Positions 25,801 through 32,658 of a stretch of 64,000 nucleotides of DNA are shown here, one piece after another. Numbering within the stretch: the stretch's first letter is position 1; each line of letters opens with the position of its first letter. Origin of the DNA: Terrabacter sp. MAHUQ-38 (GTDB lineage: Bacteria > Actinomycetota > Actinomycetes > Actinomycetales > Dermatophilaceae); the NCBI RefSeq assembly GCF_014518425.1, contig NZ_JACVCU010000003.1:62001-126000 (forward strand), written 5' to 3'. The position numbers and the translations under genes were made by a program. The notes beneath the pieces are model-generated. The model made no database searches, was not told the origin of the DNA, and saw only the letters and a program-made list of their open reading frames with translations.

Positions 25801-27356
25801 GCCGCCTCGGCACTCCCCGACCCGGCGAGGGCGACCTGCACGTCGACCCGACGGTCCCGTAGCACGGACACGGCGTCGATGAGGACGTCGAGGCCCTCGT
25901 AGGGCACCATGCTGCCCGCGAAGCCGATCACGGGCACGTCTGGACGCAGCCCCAGCTGGGCGGCATACGACTCGTCGCGCGGCAGCGGCACGAACTCCGC
26001 GGTGTCGACGGCGTTCGCCGCCACCGTGATCTTCTCGGCCGCCACACCACGTCGGACGAGCTCGTCCCGCGTCTGGGGCGTGATCGCGAGGACCGCGTCG
26101 GCCTCACGCGCGACGAGCGTCTCGAGCTCGGCCTGCAGGCGGTAGCGCTGGGTGGACTCCCAGCCAGGCTTGTCGGAGGCCTCGGTGATCTCCCAGAGCC
26201 CGCGCACCTCGTAGACGAACGGGACGCCGAGCCGGCGCGCCGCGATCAGGGCCGACAGGCCGACGCGGTAGTTGGACGCGGCCTGGATCACGCCGGGCCG
26301 ACGCATCCGGGCCTCTCGCACGAAGGCGTCGGCGCACTGCTGGATGTAGTGGTCGGTCGGCGTGGGCGCGAGGGCGCGTCCCGGCAGGTGCACGTAGTCG
26401 ATCCCGTCGACCTCGACGACGTGGCGCACCTGCTTCGGCTTGGCCACGTCCGCCTTGCCGTCCCACGGGTAGCCGGCCCGGCCGACGACCACGACGTCGC
26501 GGCCCGCGTCGCGCAGACCCCGCGCCACGCCACGGGTACGCAGTGAGTAGCCGTTGGTGTTGAACGCCGGCGTGGAGTGGACGCAGTAGAGGACCCGCGA
26601 CGACTCCGCGACGTAGGCCGGCCCGGCACCACGTGCCGGCAGAGAGATGCCGTCACGACGGATGCGGTCGGCTGCCAGGATCCGCTCGGCGAGCTCGCGC
26701 TGGGACGCGTCCAGGTCGCCGACGATCTCTGGATGGGCGGCGATCATCGCCGCCGGCTCCTCGATGAGGCCCTGGTGATACCAGGCCCGCGTCAGCACGT
26801 GGCCCAGACGTCCGGGCGTCGGCGACTCCTGGAACCTGGCGATCAGCTCGTCGTAGGAGTAGTCACGCAGGCGCCTCTCGCCGGCCCCACCCGCGGGCAC
26901 CGCGGGTGACGACGCAGTGGTCACCGTCCCGGGCTCACGCGCGGTGGGCGCCGACACCCCGGACGCGTTCGTCGCCAGGGACTGCGCACGAGGTCGCAGG
27001 AGCGACGCAGGCCTGGCGATGACTCGAGCGAGCCGGTAGGTCCGCGAGCCCCGCACCCGCTTGAGGTCGGCCTTGAGGCGCGCGCTCTCGGCCCGGTACG
27101 CATCGAGGGCGGCGTTCGCACTGCCGAGACGCTGGGTGAGCTCCGCCTTCTCCCGGCGCAGCCGCTCGAGCTCCTTGCGGTTCTTGGCGGCCTCCTTGAG
27201 CTTCTTGCGCGAGGTACGGTCGCGCTGGTCCAGCTCGAGATACTTCGTCCAGAGGTTACTAGCGTCGCTCTTGACCTCGGCGAGCACGCGTCGCTCCAGA
27301 TCGCGCGGATCCCGCTGCTCGTCAGGGTGCATCACTTGTTTCTGCCGTTCTGTCAC
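22809..27356 (-). CDS. giant multi-module glycosyltransferase (coiled coil, GT4, CgeB-like, GT2-like remnant, GT4-like)
   Basis: A 1515-residue protein. Residues 1-125 are a charged coiled coil. About 255-660 is a GT4 enzyme (NTNGYSLRTRG, VYEVRGLWE, SPLKPLEALSS). About 680-1050 is a CgeB-like module with VESAWKGN, PSVFWNKEDPIHF and NLNVNSVTSSPTMFSRR. About 1055-1200 resembles a GT2 domain, but the metal-binding Asp cluster is gone (VARVDEPIG). About 1215-1510 is a third GT-B unit (VVANAVDT, VGIVPARKRLDLALDVL, SDFESFHLTIADG). One chain could add several sugars in order, as in polymerase-type capsule enzymes; that is inference. GTG start at 27356; an in-frame ATG lies 24 bases downstream. It heads a three-gene minus-strand operon. 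Confidence 0.85.
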   Translation of the reverse strand: MTERQKQVMHPDEQRDPRDLERRVLAEVKSDASNLWTKYLELDQRDRTSRKKLKEAAKNRKELERLRREKAELTQRLGSANAALDAYRAESARLKADLKRVRGSRTYRLARVIARPASLLRPRAQSLATNASGVSAPTAREPGTVTTASSPAVPAGGAGERRLRDYSYDELIARFQESPTPGRLGHVLTRAWYHQGLIEEPAAMIAAHPEIVGDLDASQRELAERILAADRIRRDGISLPARGAGPAYVAESSRVLYCVHSTPAFNTNGYSLRTRGVARGLRDAGRDVVVVGRAGYPWDGKADVAKPKQVRHVVEVDGIDYVHLPGRALAPTPTDHYIQQCADAFVREARMRRPGVIQAASNYRVGLSALIAARRLGVPFVYEVRGLWEITEASDKPGWESTQRYRLQAELETLVAREADAVLAITPQTRDELVRRGVAAEKITVAANAVDTAEFVPLPRDESYAAQLGLRPDVPVIGFAGSMVPYEGLDVLIDAVSVLRDRRVDVQVALAGSGSAEAALKEQVLERALEDRVTFLGRVPAADVPRLISCFDIMPCPRISVPVTQMVSPLKPLEALSSAKAVVLSDVAPHLDIAGGDERRAALFRAGDADSLADVLERLVREPDRRVGLGRAGRLWCLDERTWSRLGATLVQAHEGAVGRAAATLAAQRTVRLEDLRIGLVADEFTTATLSASYAVRPLDRAHWRDQLEGLDLVLVESAWKGNGGEWHRGVGYYSPEEHRDLAELLSSARDQGIPSVFWNKEDPIHFDRFVRTASLCDHVFTTDADKIVDYAAAGVGTVRSVASLPFYAQPRLHNPLPGGRPFETTASYAGTYYGERYATRSQELSQLLETARPFGLAIYDRQADVPDSPYRFPSTLAPYVRGSLPYADVVDSYKAHLVNLNVNSVTSSPTMFSRRVIEVAACGGVVLSGAGRGITETLGSAVPTSSDPLVWRALLRSWATDPAARLAESWLQMRTVLRSHTVDAAMTILARTAGVPVAALSLPTYAVLLDPARPEVAESVAAQSVPPREIWCEGDLDGVRAALAGTTVAVRDSSRESLTATACDFVARVDEPIGRTWFEDLLLADLYGPWDRIVPSTDVPSMGEPIATPINGTHSLAGLVRRGLLDEHGDLDLALRSDGVNGVRLLVPTGGAAPVPATRLDGAAAAQDSRIDLDPASVRGQRVLVAGHDLKFATGLLEELRQQGAVVTTDVWRSHSEHDEARSRALLAEADVVFCEWGLGNAVWYSRHVRPEQRLVVRVHLQELQRPYLARVEHENVDAYVFVGDLIREAAVLGHGVPSDKAHVVANAVDTQLLRRPKVDEAARTLGLVGIVPARKRLDLALDVLEGLHARGLDHRLRIKGKTPADYPWMANRPEESAYYDEQFARIERINRVRPGSVLLDGHGDDMAQWYQQIGIVLSVSDFESFHLTIADGAASGAMPALLAWAGSDLIYPREWISADVDDLVRRIAEDEADPDGWHAVARERFDSGGVLARLVSLTTGRAVTDVAAPIGAG

Positions 27357-27483
27357 ATTGTGTCCGCCGACAGTCTAGGCAGCGAGCGGATTTGCCTCGA
27401 CACGCTTCGCCGGCATTGGCCGGTATAGCCTGTCATGGCCTCAGACCCGGTCGGGCGCGGCCGGCCCGAGAAGGAGACATTCG

Positions 27484-27585
27484 ATGTCCGAGCTTCAAGA
27501 CGGCGGTCCTAGCCGGCTCATGCATCACGCGGGGTGTTGCACAGCCAGCCTGAATCGTCGCCGCCGGATCAATGGACCGGCGTGA
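27484..27585 (+). CDS. possible 33-residue leader peptide or start of a frameshifted gene
   Basis: AAGGAG at 27471-27476, 7 bases before an ATG, is one of the best ribosome sites in the window. Yet the frame it opens (MSELQDGG...) stops after 33 codons. Its TGA (27583-27585) overlaps a GTG of the large downstream frame as GTGA, the coupling arrangement used repeatedly in this locus. It is either a real leader peptide coupling translation of the next gene, or evidence of a frameshift or sequence error in that gene's start. The peptide matches nothing I know. Confidence 0.4.
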   Translation: MSELQDGGPSRLMHHAGCCTASLNRRRRINGPA

Positions 27586-29390
27586 CCAGCGACGCACTCA
27601 TGCCGCGCCTGACCTCTCAGGGCGGGTCGGTGACCCTGTCGAGCGGACGACGTCTCGGGATCAAGATCGACCTCCTTGGCGACGTTGAGGGGCTGCAGGA
27701 CGGAGGGGCCGTTCCCGTGTGGCTGGTCCCTGGTTCGCGCATGGTTGGCCATGGCATCCCGGCTCGCAACAGTGGTCCACAGCCGGAGGACGTTGCGCTC
27801 CCAGCGGTAGTCGTCACGTTCGAGCCCTGCGAGGTCGACTCTGCCTCTGAGCAAGGCGAACTCACCGACGTCCTCGCCCGCCTTTGCGACCGGCTTGGGC
27901 GAGAGATCGTCCTACTCGGGCAGGACGAGACTGCCGAGGAGGCGCTCGCGCAGGCCGCCGCCCTGGGGCAAGCCGCCAGTTGCCTGGTGTGGTCGCTCCC
28001 GCGCCGGGACGCCGGGGATGGAGCCCCCCTTTCCCCCGGAAATACATCATGGGGACGGCGTACGGTCATCCTGCAGGACGCCGCCGACCCCGGCATCCGC
28101 ACCGGCCTCGGGCCCCGAATGCGGGCCCTTGGCTATGTCCACCGCGGGCGTGGACTGCACACGACCGCAACAGGTCATTGCGCGATCATCCTTCGGTTCG
28201 GCACCGATGACCACACCCCCTCTCCGACGTTGCTCAGGGTCGCCCTCGGCTCTCTCCTCGATCCAGGGCGGCCCGCCCGCAGCGTCTTCGAGGCGCTCCA
28301 GGGCGCGGGCTTCATCGACGCCGCGTCGGCGCTGGCGCTCCCCCGCGACCTGAGACGTGAGGCGTGGTCACTGCTGGCCGATGCGGCCCTCGAGGCCGAG
28401 CCGGTTGCCTCTGATCGGCAGTCCGTTCGCATGAGCGGAGTCAAGACCGGAGTCGGCGGTCTGACTTTCGAGTTCAGTCTCACCTGCGACGCAGACGACC
28501 CGACGGACGCGCCGCTCCGAGTCATCACCGCCTCGCCCTCAGCCACACTGCGCACCGAATGTCCAGGCACCCTCAAGGTGGCGGTGGTCGACGGGCTGGG
28601 TAACCGCCTGCAGACGCTCTGGTCACGCTGGCCGATCGCCGACAGCGGCGCGCAACGTTCCCTCGCGCCGGTCGTGTTCGTCTACGGCAGCTGTGTCACC
28701 CGCGACGCCTTTGCGCTTAGCGGGGCGCCGCCACTCGCCGACTACATCGCGCGGTCGCCACTCGGCAGCGCCTTCTCGCCGCCCCCCGATGCGCAAGACC
28801 TCATCCGGCTCGAGGACAACCCCTCAGCGTTCCAGCGGCGCATGGTCGACGTGGACCTCAACAAGGGGTTGGCCACGCTGCTCGAAAGCACAAGATTTGA
28901 CCTGCTCGTGCTCGACTTCATCGACGAACGACTATCGATGGTTCGCACGGGCTCGGGCTTCGTTACGTACTCACCTGAGGCAGAACGATGCGGCCTGAGG
29001 CCGGACACGGCAGACCTGGTGAGTCCGGGTTCAGCCGAGCACGTCGCGGCGTTCACGTCGGGGCTCGACGCGCTCATCGCGGTGGTCCCCTCAGACCGGA
29101 TACTCGTCAACAAGGTGTATTGGGCCACGACGACAGCCGACGGGGAGCCGCTCGCCCACGCCGACTCGATCCGCCAGAACAACGAGACGCTGGACGCCCT
29201 GTATACCCTCTCGGCCGATCGGGACCTGCGCTTCCTCCACTACCCCGAACGCGTCTTCGTCTCCGATCCTGCTCACAAGTGGGGCCTGTCGCCCTTTCAT
29301 TACGCAGGCACCCTTTACGACCACACCCTGCGAGGAATTGCAGGGGCCTTTTCGGATCTCTCTGTTCACGCGACAGCATCCCGCCGTTAG
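27582..29390 (+). CDS. protein with C-terminal GSCVTRD (DUF6270-like, SGNH-type) domain
   Basis: About 602 residues from the GTG chosen. The GSCVTRD domain is at the C-terminal end (about 365-602), with YGSCVTRD near 368, YIARS, FQRRMVDVD, LLVLDFIDERLS and DPAHKWGLSPFHY close to the terminus. The D..HKWG block matches the DxxH layout of SGNH enzymes. The first 360 residues are unassigned alpha/beta sequence with no motif I recognise. The start is uncertain: GTG 27534, GTG 27582 and ATG 27600 are in frame. I prefer 27582 because it overlaps the stop of the short frame that has the good ribosome site. The gene is alone on its strand, facing a divergent glycosyltransferase and converging with the next gene 16 bases on. 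Confidence 0.72.
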   Translation: MTSDALMPRLTSQGGSVTLSSGRRLGIKIDLLGDVEGLQDGGAVPVWLVPGSRMVGHGIPARNSGPQPEDVALPAVVVTFEPCEVDSASEQGELTDVLARLCDRLGREIVLLGQDETAEEALAQAAALGQAASCLVWSLPRRDAGDGAPLSPGNTSWGRRTVILQDAADPGIRTGLGPRMRALGYVHRGRGLHTTATGHCAIILRFGTDDHTPSPTLLRVALGSLLDPGRPARSVFEALQGAGFIDAASALALPRDLRREAWSLLADAALEAEPVASDRQSVRMSGVKTGVGGLTFEFSLTCDADDPTDAPLRVITASPSATLRTECPGTLKVAVVDGLGNRLQTLWSRWPIADSGAQRSLAPVVFVYGSCVTRDAFALSGAPPLADYIARSPLGSAFSPPPDAQDLIRLEDNPSAFQRRMVDVDLNKGLATLLESTRFDLLVLDFIDERLSMVRTGSGFVTYSPEAERCGLRPDTADLVSPGSAEHVAAFTSGLDALIAVVPSDRILVNKVYWATTTADGEPLAHADSIRQNNETLDALYTLSADRDLRFLHYPERVFVSDPAHKWGLSPFHYAGTLYDHTLRGIAGAFSDLSVHATASRR

Positions 29391-29406
29391 ACGACGGCGT
29401 GCCAAC

Positions 29407-32400
29407 TTAGCGCCGGAACAGTTCGATCTCCTTCGGCACAATGACATCGGCAGCCGTCTGCTTCTCTACCCGCCGCGCTGCCGCCCGGGACATTGACGCG
29501 AAGAGCTCTTCATCGTGGGCAAGAGTCCAGATCGCCTCTGCCAGGCCAGCCGCATCCTCGCCCTCCGCCATGAAACCGCACTGCGTGTCGACGAACTCCG
29601 GAACCGCAGCGACCGCCGAAGTGACCGGCACGAGACCCGAGGCCATCGCCTCGTCACGGGACACCCCTTGAGCATCCATGCGTGTGGGTGTGAGGAAAAC
29701 ACCAAAGTCCTTGTGGATGCGCGCGATCTCTTGGTGCGTGAGGAACTGGCGGCGAATCTCCACGTTCTCCAAGCCACGCAACGGGGCTAGCGTTTCCTCG
29801 AACAACGGCCCGTCGCCGATAAAGCAGAATTGGATATCGCTGAAACCCTCGCGGTCACTGAGAAGCCGGACTGCCTCGACGCTAAGGTCATTGGCGTACT
29901 TACGCGAGGCGTAGGGGCGGATCGTGAGGACGCGTCGGCGCTGCTCCGGCCGCTTCGGAACGTAGGTGAAGATTGACGTGTCGATGGGATTGTGGATTAT
30001 CGAGAAGCGGTCCTCAGGAAGCCTGATACCAACATCCTCGAAAACTTCCTCCGCAAAATATCGGGACACGAAGATGAAATGCATGTTGTCAGGTGCCTCG
30101 CGGAAGACCTCTTGCCAGAAGGACATTCGCGCGTCCGAGGCCATCTTTGCCGTGGCGAGCTCGTCCTCGTCCTTGAAGTTGTACTCGCGGCGCCACCATG
30201 GCTGAACTTCGGAGCCATGCACCCAGACGTAAACACCCTTGAGGTTCGACTGCTGCCGAAGGGCCTGCCAGATGAGCGGGTCAAGGAAATGAACTAGCGC
30301 GTTGTCGACGTCGCCGCTGCGCAGGCACGCGCTCAGATCGTCGATCGGCACCTCGGCCACGTCGACGTCTTCGAACTCCCGGAAGGTCGAGCGCGAGGTC
30401 CGGCTCGGCAAGAGAACCTCGACTTTCCGACCGTGCTCCCGATAGGCCCGGACGCGGGTGTGGATAAAGCCGTTGCGGTACAGGTTGTCGTAGGAGGGAT
30501 AGACGTTGGTCACGACGAGGTCCCGTGCGCGGGTGAGGACGCCCGAGTTGGCCTCGTGGTGGTGGTGAGGGATGAACCGCTTGACGGTTGCGCGGCCCGG
30601 ACCAAGCACCCGCAGTCCCACACAAAGCTCTACGGTGCCCGGGGGGAGGTCGATGCCGACGTTGATGAGGTTAGGCACCATGACGTGCCCCAGCCGCTGG
30701 CCGTTACTCCCCATGAAGAGAAAGGTCAGGGTCAGGTCCAGACCGGGCGCACACTCGAAGTACACGAACCGGTCTCGCGCAAGATCGAGCACGTTGGGCT
30801 GAAGCCGCTTGCTGCTGTACACATAGCGGTGCTTGCCCGGGGCCAACGTGGAGATGATTGTGGGCAGCGGGCCAGTCGTGTCTACCCGGATCTCCCCCGA
30901 CCGGCCCTCAAGCCCGTCGAGCAGCTCAGACACGGCGATCCCGAGGTTGTCGTCCACGTCGACGGTCGCGAGCGCAGCGTGTCGTCGCATGTCGTCGAGG
31001 CCGTGCCCTCGGTCCAGCTCGAGGTCGAGCACGTCCGCCATCCTCTCGACTGGAAGCGCGGCACCGCCGCGGCAGTAGTTGAAAGGGTCGATCGCCAAGC
31101 CTTCCATCGTGATCGCATCGATCCGTTGCGCGCTGAAGTAACTGGGCAGGGCGGACAGCCGGATTACAGACGCCCGCGCCGGGAGTGTTGGGTGTGACGT
31201 GAACGAACCCGTGTCGGAGGAGAGCATCGGCCCCTGGGTCGTGGCCGCAAAGTGCCGCCCCTTACCTGCCGCAGGCAGCGAACTCCAACCAAGCGCCAAC
31301 GTAGCGTCCGTCACATAGTTGGGGCCGTAGTAGTCGGACGGGTCAAAGACGCTGACGAACTCGCATCCGGCCTTCTCGGCTGTGACCTGCACCGTCGCAG
31401 GATCCATGGAGGAGAGAAGCACCAGCTCCGCGTTGGCCCAGCCGCCGAGCACCTCATCGCGGGCCTTCTCGGCTGCCAGGGCACCGTTAGCGTGAACCGC
31501 CACCTTCAGCGGCTTCCACGTCTGACGGTTGACCGCCTCGCGGACCGACTCCAGTTCAGTGACGTTGGCAACGTCGGCGACGACCAGTACGCCAGCATCG
31601 ACCCTCGACTGGGTTGCCACGTTGTTGACGCGCGCTATGAACGCCAGCCGCTCGCCGTACGTGTGGTCCGAAAGCACCTTGCGTAGTGCAGCCGCGCGCA
31701 CCCGCTCGACTCCGTGCGGTATTCGCTCGAGGCGGTCGAGGACGCGGGCTACCTCAGCCGCGCTATCCGTTGCAACCACAAGGTCACCGAACATCGACCT
31801 CAGTCCTCGCGAGAAGTTGCTGACGACGAGCGTGTTCGAGGCCATGAGTTCGTAGACCCGGCGAGCGAACATCGATTGCGACTGCTTGACGGAGTTGAGG
31901 TTGAGATTGTAGGTGTAACCCTTGTACGCGACGCCGATTTCGTGGGGTGCGAGGCCTCCAACGATCTCGTCGTGAAACTCCTCGGGAAACGCATACTCCG
32001 CGATCTGCTTGGCATGGTTTCGGTCGTAGATGGCGAGCGGCCCACGGCGACGCAAAGCCCGAGAGAGGGCGTCGAGATCAGCGGTGCGTTCGGGATACCG
32101 CCGGTAATACGCGCCGGCGAACGCCGTACCGTCGGTGCGTTCGAACGACTCGAGCGGGTTGTGCAGCGCTGGCTGCGCCGCGAACGGCAAGAAGTGGACC
32201 CGCTCGTGCCCAAGGCGTGCCTTGTAGAGAGGAACGCAATCCATGTCGGTGGTGAACACGCTGTCGAACTCGGCGGCAACGGTGAGGAAGGTCGCGAAAT
32301 GAACCGGGTCTTCCTTGTTCCAGAAGGCTGTAGGCACGCCCCTCTCACGGCACCACGCAAGAATCCCCTGAAGCTCGGGGTCGAGCCTCGGTATGGTGTT

Positions 32401-32658
32401 CCACCACAACTCCCGGTGACCACGCCAAGCCGACTCCACGAGCAACAGATCCGGCTGACTTGCGCACAGCTCGACTTCCCAGTTCTTGGGAGTGAGCGGC
32501 ACGAAGTCGGCTTCGGGGCTGAAGCACTGTGCACTGAATTCGTCGAGAATGCAGGCGACGACCAAGCGATCATTCGCTCGAGCTCTGGCGAGCAACTGTT
32601 GCTCGTCAAAGAGCATTTCGGGCCGCTGCGGGGTCTGACGCTCTGCTGTCGTGGTCAA
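29407..32658 (-). CDS. modular glycosyltransferase (CgeB-like, inactive GT2-like, GT4)
   Basis: A 1083-residue protein. About 1-365 is the CgeB-like module: LLLVESAWRGH, TAFWNKEDPVHF, FTTDMD, LPFAAQPALHNPL, NLNLNSVKQSQSMFARR. About 365-520 follows the GT2 pattern, but the expected Asp cluster reads VFDPSDYYG, so metal binding is doubtful. A beta-rich stretch follows. About 710-1083 is a GT4 enzyme with VVTNVYPSYDNLYRNGF, VHGSEVQPWW, HNPIDTSIF, LTIRPYASRKYANDLSVEA and RDEAMASGL. The TTG start overlaps the preceding gene's TGA (TTGA) and has AGGAG 8 bases upstream. G+C is visibly lower than in the flanks. Sugar specificity unknown. Confidence 0.83.
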   Translation of the reverse strand: MTTTAERQTPQRPEMLFDEQQLLARARANDRLVVACILDEFSAQCFSPEADFVPLTPKNWEVELCASQPDLLLVESAWRGHRELWWNTIPRLDPELQGILAWCRERGVPTAFWNKEDPVHFATFLTVAAEFDSVFTTDMDCVPLYKARLGHERVHFLPFAAQPALHNPLESFERTDGTAFAGAYYRRYPERTADLDALSRALRRRGPLAIYDRNHAKQIAEYAFPEEFHDEIVGGLAPHEIGVAYKGYTYNLNLNSVKQSQSMFARRVYELMASNTLVVSNFSRGLRSMFGDLVVATDSAAEVARVLDRLERIPHGVERVRAAALRKVLSDHTYGERLAFIARVNNVATQSRVDAGVLVVADVANVTELESVREAVNRQTWKPLKVAVHANGALAAEKARDEVLGGWANAELVLLSSMDPATVQVTAEKAGCEFVSVFDPSDYYGPNYVTDATLALGWSSLPAAGKGRHFAATTQGPMLSSDTGSFTSHPTLPARASVIRLSALPSYFSAQRIDAITMEGLAIDPFNYCRGGAALPVERMADVLDLELDRGHGLDDMRRHAALATVDVDDNLGIAVSELLDGLEGRSGEIRVDTTGPLPTIISTLAPGKHRYVYSSKRLQPNVLDLARDRFVYFECAPGLDLTLTFLFMGSNGQRLGHVMVPNLINVGIDLPPGTVELCVGLRVLGPGRATVKRFIPHHHHEANSGVLTRARDLVVTNVYPSYDNLYRNGFIHTRVRAYREHGRKVEVLLPSRTSRSTFREFEDVDVAEVPIDDLSACLRSGDVDNALVHFLDPLIWQALRQQSNLKGVYVWVHGSEVQPWWRREYNFKDEDELATAKMASDARMSFWQEVFREAPDNMHFIFVSRYFAEEVFEDVGIRLPEDRFSIIHNPIDTSIFTYVPKRPEQRRRVLTIRPYASRKYANDLSVEAVRLLSDREGFSDIQFCFIGDGPLFEETLAPLRGLENVEIRRQFLTHQEIARIHKDFGVFLTPTRMDAQGVSRDEAMASGLVPVTSAVAAVPEFVDTQCGFMAEGEDAAGLAEAIWTLAHDEELFASMSRAAARRVEKQTAADVIVPKEIELFRR

